From contig NZ_VSSS01000013.1 in the NCBI RefSeq assembly GCF_008123425.1, positions 207,811-271,810 of the forward strand: 64,000 nt of DNA, read 5' to 3'. The position numbers and the translations under genes are program-made. The DNA comes from Bradyrhizobium rifense. Its GTDB lineage: Bacteria > Pseudomonadota > Alphaproteobacteria > Rhizobiales > Xanthobacteraceae. Below are positions 7,969-15,860 of the stretch, piece after piece (within the stretch, counting starts at the first letter, position 1; each line of letters begins with the position of its first letter). The notes under the pieces were generated by a model. It had not been told where the DNA came from. It saw nothing but the letters and a program-made list of their open reading frames with translations, and did no database searches.

Positions 7969-10900
7969 CTACTCGGCGGCTTCCTTGACGGTGCCGTGCT
8001 CTGACGTCTCGTGCCCTTCGTCCTCGGCCGAATGGCTCTTGAACAGGTTCGAGAACTTGTCGAGATAGAGATAGACGACCGGCGTGGTGAAGAGCGTCAG
8101 CGCCTGGCTGACGATCAGGCCGCCGACCATGGCGTAGCCGAGCGGCTGGCGGATCTCGGCGCCGGTGCCGTGGCCGAGCATCAGCGGCACGCCGCCGAGA
8201 AGTGCTGCCATCGTTGTCATCATGATCGGGCGGAAGCGGAGCAGCGCGGCCTGGCGGATCGATTCCTCCGGCGTCTTGCCGTGGCGTTCGGCGGCGATGG
8301 CGAAGTCGACCATCATGATGCCGTTCTTCTTCACGATGCCGATCAGCAGGATGACGCCGATCAACGCGATCAAGCTGAACTCGAAGCCGGCCGCCATCAG
8401 GATCGCAAGCGCGCCGACGCCGGCCGAGGGCAGGGTCGACAGAATCGTGATGGGGTGGATGTAGCTCTCGTAGAGAATGCCGAGGATCAGATAGACCACG
8501 ACCAGCGCCGCGAGGATCAGGAGCGGCACGGTGCCCAACGACTGCTGGAACGCTTGCGCGGTGCCTTGGAAGCTCGAATTGAGCGTCGGCGGCGCGCCGA
8601 GTTCGGTCATCGCCTTCTGCACGGACTCCGTGGCCTGGCCGAGCGCAACGCCCTGCGCGAGGTTGAAGCTGATCGTGATCGCCGGGAACTGGCCCTGATG
8701 GCTGATCGAGAGCGACCGGACCGGATCGGTGGACCAGGTCGCAAAGGTCGACAGCGGCACCTGATCGCCGGTCAGCGGCGATTTCAGATAGAGCTTGTTC
8801 AGTGAATCCAGGTTGCCCTGCATCTCCGGCAGGATTTCCAGGATCACGTGATAGCTGTTGAGCTGCGTGAAGTACTGCGCGACCTGGCGCTGCCCGAAGG
8901 CGTCGTAGAGCGTGTCGTCGATCAGCTGCGGCTGGATACCGTAGCGCGAGGCGGTGTCGCGGTTGATGTTGAGCTGGACCGTGGTGCCCTGCGTCTGCTG
9001 GTCGGTCGCGACGTCGCGCAGCTCTGGCAGCGTCTGCATCTTGGCGAGAATCTTCGGCGCCCACGAATTGAGCTCGCCGAGATCGGCATCCTGCAAGGTG
9101 AACTCGAACTGCGTGCGGGTCGGACGGCCACCGAGACGGACGTCCTGGGCCGCCTGCATGTAAAGGCGGGCGCCGGCGACCTTCTCGAGCTTGGGACGCA
9201 GCCGCGCGATGATCTGCTGCGCGGACGCCTCACGCTCGTTGCGTGGCTTCAGGGTGATGAACATGTTGCCGTTATTGCCGGCGCGGCCGCTGCCGCCGAT
9301 GTTCATCGCCGACGAGGCGACGTCGGGATCTTCCAGCACGATCTTGCCGAGCTCGACCTGCCGGCGCTGCATTTCGGCGAACGAGATGTCCTGGGAGGCT
9401 TCCGAGGTCGCGGTGATCAGGCCGACGTCCTGCTGCGGGAAGAAGCCCTTCGGGATCAGGATGAACAGATAGACCGACAGGGCGAGGGTCGCGAAGAAGA
9501 TCGTGAGTGTGGTTCGGCGCCAGGCCATGGCGTGGTCGAGCACATATTCGTAGCCACGCAGCATCGCGTCGAAAGCGCTCTCGCTCCACTGGTAGAACTT
9601 GCCGTGGGTCACCTCGCCATGGGCGCGCAGGAAGCGCGAGGCCATCATCGGCGTCAGGGTCAGCGACACGAACATCGAGACGAAGATGGTCATCGCCAGC
9701 ACGACCGCGAACTCGCGGAACAGGCGCCCGATGATGCCGCCCATCAGCAGCAGCGGGATCAGCACCGCGACCAGCGAGACAGAGATCGAGACGATGGTGA
9801 AGCCGATTTCCTTGGAACCCCTGAAGGCGGCGGCGAGTGGCTTCTCGCCTTCCTCGATGTAGCGCGTGATGTTCTCGAGCATCACGATGGCGTCGTCGAC
9901 GACGAATCCGACCGCGATGGTGAGGGCCATCAGCGACAGATTGTCGAGCGAATAGCCGAAAACCCACATCAGCGCACAGGCGCCCAATAGCGCCAGCGGA
10001 ACCGTGATGGTGGGAATCACCGTCGCCCAGAAGCTGCGCAGGAAGACGAAGATGACCATGACCACCAGTGCAATGGTCAGGAGCAGCGTGAACTGCACGT
10101 CCTCGACCGCGGCGCGGATGGTGGTGGTGCGGTCGCTGATGACCTCGATCTTGACCGCGGGCGGGATCGCCGCGACGAGGCGGGGCAGGGTCGCCTTGAT
10201 CCGGTCGACGGTCTCGATGACGTTGGCGCCCGGCTGCTTGAACACGACGAGGAACACGCCGCGCTTGCCATTGGCCCAGGCCGCCTGCTTGGCGTCCTCG
10301 GGACCGGTGACGGCCTGGCCGATGTCCTTGATCCGCAAGGGGCCGCCATTGCGGTAGGCGATAATGACGTCGTTCCAGTCTTTGGACTGCAACAATTGGT
10401 CGTTGGCGTAGATCGTGTAGGCGCGCTTGTCGCCGTCGATATTGCCCTTGGGGCTGTCGACGGTGGTGATCCCGATCGCGGTGCGCACGTCCTCCAGCGA
10501 CAGGCCCTTGGCTACGAGTTTCGCCGGATCGATCTGGACGCGGACCGAGGGTTTTTGCTGGCCGCCGATGAACACCTGCGCGACGCCGGAGATCTGGCTG
10601 ATCTGCTGGGCGAGCTGGGCGTCAATCGAATCGCTGACAGTGGTCAGCGGCAGCGTGTCAGACGTTGCCGACAGCAGCAGGATCGGCGAGTCCGCCGGGT
10701 TCACCTTGCGGTAGGTCGGCGGCGAGGGCAGGTTCTTCGGCAGCTGGCCGCTGGCGGCGTTGATCGCGCCCTGCACGTCGTTGGCGGCGCCGTCAATGCT
10801 GCGGTTGAGGTCGAACTGGATGGTGATCGAGGCAGTGCCCAGATAGCTCGTCGAGGTCATCTGCGCGATGCCGGGAATCTGGGCGAACTGGCGCTCCAGC

Positions 10901-11106
10901 GGCTGCGCGACCGACGAGGCCATCGTCTCCGGGCTGCCGCCCGGCAAATTGGCCGTGATCTGGATGGTCGGGAAGTCCACCTGCGGCAGCGGTGCGACCG
11001 GCAGCAGGGGATAGGCGACGAGACCGACAAAAAGAATGCCGGCCATCAGCAACGATGTGCCGATGGGATAACGGATGAAAGGTGCCGAAATCCCGCCTTC
11101 GGTCAT
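7969..11106 (-). CDS. RND efflux transporter permease (MdtB/MdtC-like HAE1 subfamily)
   Basis: Inner-membrane proton-driven drug exporter of 1045 aa. Twelve transmembrane segments with two large periplasmic loops are expected from length and sequence. Proton-relay residues are present: Asp404-Asp405 in GFVVDDAIV (TM4) and Lys927 in GIVKKNGIM (TM10), matching AcrB Asp407/Asp408/Lys940. The N-terminus ISAPFIRYPIGTSLLM resembles MdtB/MdtC/MuxB-type pumps. The start overlaps the adaptor gene by four bases, so the two are translationally coupled. No outer-membrane channel gene (TolC/OprM type) is nearby, so the pump probably uses a channel encoded elsewhere. Confidence 0.95.
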   Translation of the reverse strand: MTEGGISAPFIRYPIGTSLLMAGILFVGLVAYPLLPVAPLPQVDFPTIQITANLPGGSPETMASSVAQPLERQFAQIPGIAQMTSTSYLGTASITIQFDLNRSIDGAANDVQGAINAASGQLPKNLPSPPTYRKVNPADSPILLLSATSDTLPLTTVSDSIDAQLAQQISQISGVAQVFIGGQQKPSVRVQIDPAKLVAKGLSLEDVRTAIGITTVDSPKGNIDGDKRAYTIYANDQLLQSKDWNDVIIAYRNGGPLRIKDIGQAVTGPEDAKQAAWANGKRGVFLVVFKQPGANVIETVDRIKATLPRLVAAIPPAVKIEVISDRTTTIRAAVEDVQFTLLLTIALVVMVIFVFLRSFWATVIPTITVPLALLGACALMWVFGYSLDNLSLMALTIAVGFVVDDAIVMLENITRYIEEGEKPLAAAFRGSKEIGFTIVSISVSLVAVLIPLLLMGGIIGRLFREFAVVLAMTIFVSMFVSLTLTPMMASRFLRAHGEVTHGKFYQWSESAFDAMLRGYEYVLDHAMAWRRTTLTIFFATLALSVYLFILIPKGFFPQQDVGLITATSEASQDISFAEMQRRQVELGKIVLEDPDVASSAMNIGGSGRAGNNGNMFITLKPRNEREASAQQIIARLRPKLEKVAGARLYMQAAQDVRLGGRPTRTQFEFTLQDADLGELNSWAPKILAKMQTLPELRDVATDQQTQGTTVQLNINRDTASRYGIQPQLIDDTLYDAFGQRQVAQYFTQLNSYHVILEILPEMQGNLDSLNKLYLKSPLTGDQVPLSTFATWSTDPVRSLSISHQGQFPAITISFNLAQGVALGQATESVQKAMTELGAPPTLNSSFQGTAQAFQQSLGTVPLLILAALVVVYLILGILYESYIHPITILSTLPSAGVGALAILMAAGFEFSLIALIGVILLIGIVKKNGIMMVDFAIAAERHGKTPEESIRQAALLRFRPIMMTTMAALLGGVPLMLGHGTGAEIRQPLGYAMVGGLIVSQALTLFTTPVVYLYLDKFSNLFKSHSAEDEGHETSEHGTVKEAAE

Positions 11107-12278
11107 TCCTGCTGAACCTTGCTTTTCTGAACCGGATCCGAACTCGCCACGGCCGTCGAAACGAGACTGCCGGGCTGCACCTTATATTGACCGCCGGTGA
11201 TGACTTGCTGACCGGGGCTCAACCCTTCATCGACAACCGAACGTCCGTCGATGGAGTAGTTGACCTTGATCTTGCGAACCTCGGCCTTGTTGTCCTGGTT
11301 GACGGTATAAGCGTAGAGGCCGTTGGTCGAATGCAGCACGGCGTCATCGGGGACGATGGTCGCATCCTTCAGGGTCCGCACCAGCAGGCGTGTCGACACC
11401 GATTGTCCCGGCCACAGCGTGTGTTCCTTGTTGGCAAACACCGCCTTGAGCCGAATAGTCCCGCTGGTCGTATCAACCTGGTTGTTGATGACGGCGAGCT
11501 TGCCCTCGGCCAGCGTCTTCTTGCCGTCGGTGGTGAACGCGATCACCTTGAGCTCGCCGGACTTCTGACCCTCGCTGATATAAGGCAGCTGGTCTTCCGG
11601 CGCGGTGAAGATCACCGTGATCGGCTCGACCTGGGCGATGGTGACGACGCCGGTCTGGGTCGAGGCGTTGACGATGTTGCCGATGTCGACCTGGCGCAGG
11701 CCGGCGAGGCCGGTGATCGGCGACTTGACCTGGGTGTAGTCGAGCTGGGTCTGGGCGTTGGCGATCGCGGCTTCGTCGGCGGCGATCTGGGCGGTGAGCT
11801 GGGCAACGGTGGAGCGCTGCGTGTCGGTCTGCTGCCGCGTCGCGAATTCACCGAGCTTGGTGTAGCGCTGCAGATCGAGATTGGCGTTGGCGAGATTGGC
11901 CTCGTCCTGCGCCTTCTTGGCCTTGGCCTGATCGAGGGCGGCCTGGAACGGGCGCGGATCGATCTCGACCAGGAGATCGCCTTGGTTGACCATTTGGCCT
12001 TCGGTGAACGCGACCTTGTCGATCTGGCCGTCCACCCGGGTCCGGACTTGTACGGTGTTGAAGCCCTGCACCGTGCCGAGACCGGTCAGGTAGACCGGGA
12101 AGTCGGCCTTCTGGACCGGCGCAACGCTGACGGGCACGGCGGGGGCCCGCGGCGGACCCTTCTGCGCGGTCTGGGCTTTTCCGGCCTCAGACGCCGAGAA
12201 CCGCTGCCGGCCGTAATAGCCGCCTCCGGCCACAGCTGCGATGATGACAATCCACAGGATCGGCCGTGACTTTTTCAT
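11103..12278 (-). CDS. RND efflux periplasmic adaptor (membrane fusion protein, MdtA-like)
   Basis: Membrane fusion protein of 391 aa that links the RND pump to an outer-membrane channel. One N-terminal transmembrane anchor (PILWIVIIAAVAGGGYYG) is followed by a lipoyl/barrel-sandwich region with VRTRVDGQIDKVAF, an alpha-hairpin, and a second lipoyl half with VKSPITGLAGLR. The frame is open to 12365, but the residues before MKKSRPILW look non-coding and the predicted promoter overlaps that part, so ATG 12278 is chosen; it has no strong Shine-Dalgarno sequence. First gene of a two-gene efflux operon. Confidence 0.92.
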   Translation of the reverse strand: MKKSRPILWIVIIAAVAGGGYYGRQRFSASEAGKAQTAQKGPPRAPAVPVSVAPVQKADFPVYLTGLGTVQGFNTVQVRTRVDGQIDKVAFTEGQMVNQGDLLVEIDPRPFQAALDQAKAKKAQDEANLANANLDLQRYTKLGEFATRQQTDTQRSTVAQLTAQIAADEAAIANAQTQLDYTQVKSPITGLAGLRQVDIGNIVNASTQTGVVTIAQVEPITVIFTAPEDQLPYISEGQKSGELKVIAFTTDGKKTLAEGKLAVINNQVDTTSGTIRLKAVFANKEHTLWPGQSVSTRLLVRTLKDATIVPDDAVLHSTNGLYAYTVNQDNKAEVRKIKVNYSIDGRSVVDEGLSPGQQVITGGQYKVQPGSLVSTAVASSDPVQKSKVQQE

Positions 12279-12320
12279 ATCTATTCGTATCGGCTTGTAT
12301 GCCCAAAGGAACGAAATGTG

Positions 12321-12345
12321 GTGCCGGCAAACAGGTTCCCGGCAC
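12321..12345 (-). promoter_or_regulatory. Inverted repeat, putative operator of the RND operon
   Basis: GTGCCGG at 12321-12327 and CCGGCAC at 12339-12345 form a 7-bp inverted repeat with an 11-nt spacer. It sits just downstream of the predicted -10 element and upstream of the adaptor start, where a TetR- or MarR-type repressor or an RNA hairpin would act. No regulator gene is adjacent. Confidence 0.4.
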
Positions 12346-12349
12346 TGTT

Positions 12350-12378
12350 GTATAATACACGCCAAGTTCCAGTGTAAA
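12350..12378 (-). promoter_or_regulatory. Sigma70-like promoter of the RND efflux operon
   Basis: Reading the minus strand, TTTACA (12378-12373) and TTATAC (12355-12350) are separated by exactly 17 bases, close to the TTGACA-N17-TATAAT consensus. The predicted transcription start is near 12343, about 65 bases before the adaptor ATG. Confidence 0.5.
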
Positions 12379-12676
12379 CAGCACTATCGGCTGAGAATCC
12401 TAAACAATTGGAAAGCTTTGCACCCCGTAGGCAAACGGGTGATGCAGCGGTGTGCAGTGCTGCATTTTCCCGATGCGAACCGACAAAGTGCAAAAGCTGG
12501 GCAGTGCTCGCGGACCGCGTGAGCGGTCAACCGTGCGCGTGGCGTTTGCACGCGGCTGGACGCATCTTCGATGTCTCGTCGTGATCGCGGTTAGGACGGT
12601 TCTAAACCGGCCGCGTGCCGTTTCGGTTGTCAGGAAAATCAGCGTCGTTCATATCGGCCGGCCACAACGGGAGCAC
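12379..12676. other. Intergenic region upstream of the RND operon
   Basis: About 300 bases without a recognised gene. It holds an imperfect hairpin, ATGCAGC (12442-12448) and GCTGCAT (12459-12465), followed by TTTT on the plus strand. Nothing else could be assigned. Confidence 0.4.
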
Positions 12677-12919
12677 ATGATGGACGAGCTGAACGGCAAG
12701 CTGATCGCGTGTCAGATTCTGATCACCGGGTTGATCGCGCGTGTCGCCAACGAGCAGCGCGATCCCTTGCGCTTCCTCACCGACTTCCGCGACGAGATCA
12801 AAGCCGTCGTCAACGGCGTCAACATCGCCGGCATGGACAATTCCGATCGCGTGCGCGCGACAGCGCAGCGCACCGTCGACGAATTGTTCTCGCTGATGAA
12901 GCCGCCGAGCAGCGACTGA
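12677..12919 (+). CDS. Small conserved-looking hypothetical protein (80 aa)
   Basis: An 80-aa soluble, mainly helical protein beginning MMDELNGKLIACQILITGL. Two adjacent ATG codons occur at 12677 and 12680, with GGGAG a few bases upstream. It has no signal peptide and no domain I recognise. It stands between the RND operon and the first siderophore receptor gene, so a link to either is only positional. Confidence 0.6.
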   Translation: MMDELNGKLIACQILITGLIARVANEQRDPLRFLTDFRDEIKAVVNGVNIAGMDNSDRVRATAQRTVDELFSLMKPPSSD

Positions 12920-12974
12920 CGGCTGCGCAAGATGATGCACGAAGACAAGCGCTGCTGTGTCTGATTGCTTCAAT

Positions 12975-12988
12975 ATGTCGCGCGACAT
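12975..12988. promoter_or_regulatory. 14-bp perfect palindrome upstream of first receptor gene
   Basis: ATGTCGCGCGACAT is a perfect palindrome 13 bases before the iron-box-like palindrome. It could bind a regulator or contribute to termination of the upstream 80-aa gene; nothing else supports either role. Confidence 0.3.
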
Positions 12989-13000
12989 TTCATCATTTCA

Positions 13001-13019
13001 GATTCGAAATTTTAGAATC
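13001..13019. promoter_or_regulatory. 19-bp near-perfect palindrome with TTTAGAA half-site (putative Irr/ICE-type iron box)
   Basis: GATTCGAAA-T-TTTAGAATC: the arms match in eight of nine positions. The TTTAGAA half-site resembles the iron control element bound by Irr in Bradyrhizobium, though I cannot check the exact consensus here. It lies about 135 bp upstream of a TonB-dependent siderophore receptor gene, a typical iron-controlled target. Confidence 0.5.
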
Positions 13020-13152
13020 GATTTGAACTAGAGCAATTCAAGTGGTCGCGCGCGCCTCCTCGCATTGACCAGATTTTTCGTGATCGATAGCACCGCCTCA
13101 TCGTTCGTCGCGCATGTTGCAGATCGACGAATTTGAATTGGGGTGCGTTGAA

Positions 13153-15561
13153 ATGGGGCTGGCGGTGGCTCCGCGATCGCTGCGTGCGATCGCGGCAAGA
13201 AATTCATTCGAACTCGATGGCAATTCCGGCAAGGCGGTGTCGGCCGTTGCCGGCCTGATTGCGGTGGCGTCGGTGTCGAGCGGTGCGCAGGCGCAGCAGT
13301 CGAGCCTGCCGCCGGTGAATGTCGATGCGCCGGTCGAGCGTTCGCGTCCGGCAGCCTCGAAGCCGACGCCGGAACAGGTCCGTGCGCGCAACGCGCTTCG
13401 TCGCGCCGCGCAACGCCAGCAGGCGCAGCAGCAGGCTGCCGCCGCCGCACCGGCGCCAGCCGGCGCCGTCGATCGCAATCCCTATGCCGATCCGGCTGCG
13501 CCATACAAAGTTGACCACGTCCAGGCCTCCGGCAAGTTTCCCGAGCCGATGCTGAACACGCCGAAGACGATCACGGTGCTCAGCAAGGAAGTGCTCGAGG
13601 ACAAGAACGCGACGACGCTGAAGGAAATCGGACGCTCCACCGCCGGCGTGACGCTGGGGTCGGGCGAGGGCGGCAACGCCTTCGGCGACCGCTTCTTCAT
13701 CCGCGGCTTCGATGCGCGCAACGACGTCTTCATCGACGGCATCCGCGATCCCGCCGTGTCGATCCGCGAGAACTTCTTCACCGAGCAGATCGAGATTTTG
13801 CGCGGACCGGCATCGTCCTATGCCGGCCGCGGCACCGCCGGCGGCGCCATCAATATCGTCACCAAGCAGGCCGGCGACGTCAACTTCAAGCGGATGGATA
13901 CCGAGTTCGGTACCGACCGGACCAAGCGCGTCACGCTTGATGTCAACCAGGTCGTCGATCCCTCGTTCTCGGTGCGCACCGGCGGCCTGTTCCAGGACGC
14001 CAATGTCGCCGGCCGCAACTACGTGACCGACGATCGCTGGGGCACGTTCCTGTCGACCAAGTACACTCCGACCAACGATATCAAGATCACGACGAACTAC
14101 GTCCACACCGATCTCAGCGGTCTGCCCGATTTCGGCGTGCCCTATTACAAGCAGGGCAACGTGCCGGTGACGTCCGCCGGCATTCCGCGCGGGACCTGGT
14201 ACGGCTTCCTCAATCGCGACTTCCAGACCGCGCGGCAGGATTTCGGCACCGCGACCGCAGAGTACAAGGTCAACGAGGCCATCACGCTCAGCAGCAAAGT
14301 GCGCGGCGAGCACTCGCTGCTCAACTATATCGGCACGCTGCCACAGAACCCGGTGACGACCAGTCCGAATCCGCTGCTCTGGACCACGACGGCGAGTGCG
14401 CAGAGCCGCTACCAGACCGTGGACGTGTGGGCAAACCAGAACGAGGCCACGTTCAAGCTCGACACCGGCGGGGTCAAGCACACCGCGGTGTTCGGCGTCG
14501 AATACACCAACGAGAACATCTCGATCGACCGTTACTCGGGTCTTGCATCGGAGCTGGCCGGCTCCGGCTTCACGAGCAACGGCGCTCTCTCGGGGATCAA
14601 TCTCTACTCCCCTCAGTCCACTTATGTCGGTGGCTTCGGCACGCCGACGCTGACGGGCAATCCGACACGCTATGGCGTCAACACCAGCAGCGTCTACGTG
14701 ATGGACACTGCAAACTGGCAGGACACCATCATCGTGAACGGCGGTATCCGCTACGACGGATACAACATGAGCTCGTCGACCAACACGGCCTATCTGAAAA
14801 TGAACTCCGATCTGGTCAATTACAACGTCGGCCTGGTCTACAAGCCGACGTCGATCGGCAGCATCTATGCGGCATATGCGACCTCGGCCAATCCGTTCGG
14901 CTCGGAGCTTGACGCAACCGGCACCGATTACGGCGGCGTCCCCGCCAACACGACCGTTCTGCTTGGGCCCGAGCGCAACAAGGCGGCTGAAGTCGGCACC
15001 AAGTGGGAGCTCGCCGATCGTCATCTGCTGGTCAGCGCGGCGCTGTTCCAGACCACGAAGGACAACGCGCGCGAGACCAACGCTGCGGGCATCCTCACCT
15101 CGGGCGCGGCCTACAAGATCCAGGGCATCGACATCGAGGCCGAGGGCAAGATCACCGATCGCTGGAGCATCTTCGGCGGCCTGGTGCTGATGCAGTCCAA
15201 GGTCACGCAGAGCAACATCGCCTCCAATCTCGGCCTGCAGCTCGCCAACGTCGCGCATCAGTCGTTCAGCATGCTGACCAAGTACAAGTTCGACGGCGAT
15301 TGGGAAGTCGGCGGGCAGGCGGTGTATCGCTCCAAGGTCTATGGCGGCACGTTCGCGGCCAACACCGGCAACGAGCTGCCGAGCTACTGGCGCTTCGATG
15401 CGTTCGTCGAGAAGAAGATCGACAAGAACTGGACCATGAAGTTCTACGCGCAGAACCTCACCAACAAACTCTACTACGACACGCTCTATCGCAGCGCCGT
15501 TCCGTTCGTCGCAGTCGCGCCGGGGCGGGCGTTCTATCTGATCACGACGGCCAAGTTCTGA
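13153..15561 (+). CDS. TonB-dependent siderophore receptor (first of a tandem pair)
   Basis: Outer-membrane ferric-siderophore receptor of 802 aa with similarity to catecholate receptors of the Fiu type. An unusually long signal region (to about residue 49, ending GAQAQ) is followed by a possible TonB-box region LPPVNVDAP, an Ala/Gln/Arg-rich linker, a plug domain (GDRFFIRGFDARNDVFIDG, EILRGPASSYAGRG, INIVTKQ) and a 22-strand barrel ending with aromatic-rich FYLITTAKF. ATG 13153 is chosen because it aligns with the start MG-x5-RSLR of the downstream paralogue; the frame is open to 13114. The siderophore is not identified. Confidence 0.92.
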   Translation: MGLAVAPRSLRAIAARNSFELDGNSGKAVSAVAGLIAVASVSSGAQAQQSSLPPVNVDAPVERSRPAASKPTPEQVRARNALRRAAQRQQAQQQAAAAAPAPAGAVDRNPYADPAAPYKVDHVQASGKFPEPMLNTPKTITVLSKEVLEDKNATTLKEIGRSTAGVTLGSGEGGNAFGDRFFIRGFDARNDVFIDGIRDPAVSIRENFFTEQIEILRGPASSYAGRGTAGGAINIVTKQAGDVNFKRMDTEFGTDRTKRVTLDVNQVVDPSFSVRTGGLFQDANVAGRNYVTDDRWGTFLSTKYTPTNDIKITTNYVHTDLSGLPDFGVPYYKQGNVPVTSAGIPRGTWYGFLNRDFQTARQDFGTATAEYKVNEAITLSSKVRGEHSLLNYIGTLPQNPVTTSPNPLLWTTTASAQSRYQTVDVWANQNEATFKLDTGGVKHTAVFGVEYTNENISIDRYSGLASELAGSGFTSNGALSGINLYSPQSTYVGGFGTPTLTGNPTRYGVNTSSVYVMDTANWQDTIIVNGGIRYDGYNMSSSTNTAYLKMNSDLVNYNVGLVYKPTSIGSIYAAYATSANPFGSELDATGTDYGGVPANTTVLLGPERNKAAEVGTKWELADRHLLVSAALFQTTKDNARETNAAGILTSGAAYKIQGIDIEAEGKITDRWSIFGGLVLMQSKVTQSNIASNLGLQLANVAHQSFSMLTKYKFDGDWEVGGQAVYRSKVYGGTFAANTGNELPSYWRFDAFVEKKIDKNWTMKFYAQNLTNKLYYDTLYRSAVPFVAVAPGRAFYLITTAKF

Positions 15562-15585
15562 TGAAGCTCTGCGCCGATCCAAACC

Positions 15586-15613
15586 AGGGATGCCTGCCAC
15601 GGCAGGCATCCCT
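15586..15613 (+). terminator. Strong hairpin after first receptor gene
   Basis: A perfect 13-bp stem (15586-15598 with 15601-15613) with a 2-base centre starts 24 bases after the receptor stop codon. It lacks a T-run. Its position suggests that the two receptors are separately transcribed. Confidence 0.65.
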
Positions 15614-15662
15614 GCGCTTCTGCAATCGACCGCGATGCGTGCCATCCGCATCTTGGTGCCAG

Positions 15663-15727
15663 TTTAGAACGCTTACAAACTTCAGTTTAGAACAGTTTAA
15701 AACTGGAATGCGCAAGCAAGTTTAGAA
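15663..15727 (+). promoter_or_regulatory. Array of TTTAGAA half-sites upstream of second receptor (putative iron-responsive operator)
   Basis: Three copies of TTTAGAA (15663-15669, 15686-15692, 15721-15727) and one TTTAAAA (15696-15702), each preceded by AG, occur within 65 bp. The fourth lies inside the palindrome CAGTTT-A-AAACTG (15693-15705). The last copy, TTTAGAATCG followed by a TGAA, matches the element before the first receptor (13011-13020). The array lies about 135 bp upstream of the receptor start, like the first site. Irr- or Fur-family control is inferred. Confidence 0.55.
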
Positions 15728-15860
15728 TCGCTATGAAGTTGATGGTTTGTTTCGCAGTGTTGCAGTGATCGCGTTGACCCCCATAAGCACGCCCGATAGC
15801 ACCAATGCGTCGCGTTGTCGCAACGCGAGTGTTGGAAGCAGAAGCACAGTGGGGCGTGTG

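Noticed and set aside
7652..9064. A 470-codon minus-strand frame overlapping the IalB and RND genes
   Set aside because: It runs out of frame through both real genes, which have clear family motifs; no independent support.
15586..15613. CRISPR-like or other array feature near the receptor genes
   Set aside because: The perfect inverted repeat occurs once and has no spacer-repeat pattern; a terminator explains it. No CRISPR array was seen in the window.
13204..15651. An 815-codon open frame antisense to the first receptor gene
   Set aside because: It mirrors the receptor gene over its full length and encodes a low-complexity Arg/Asp/Val-rich sequence with no domain; typical shadow frame in GC-rich coding DNA.
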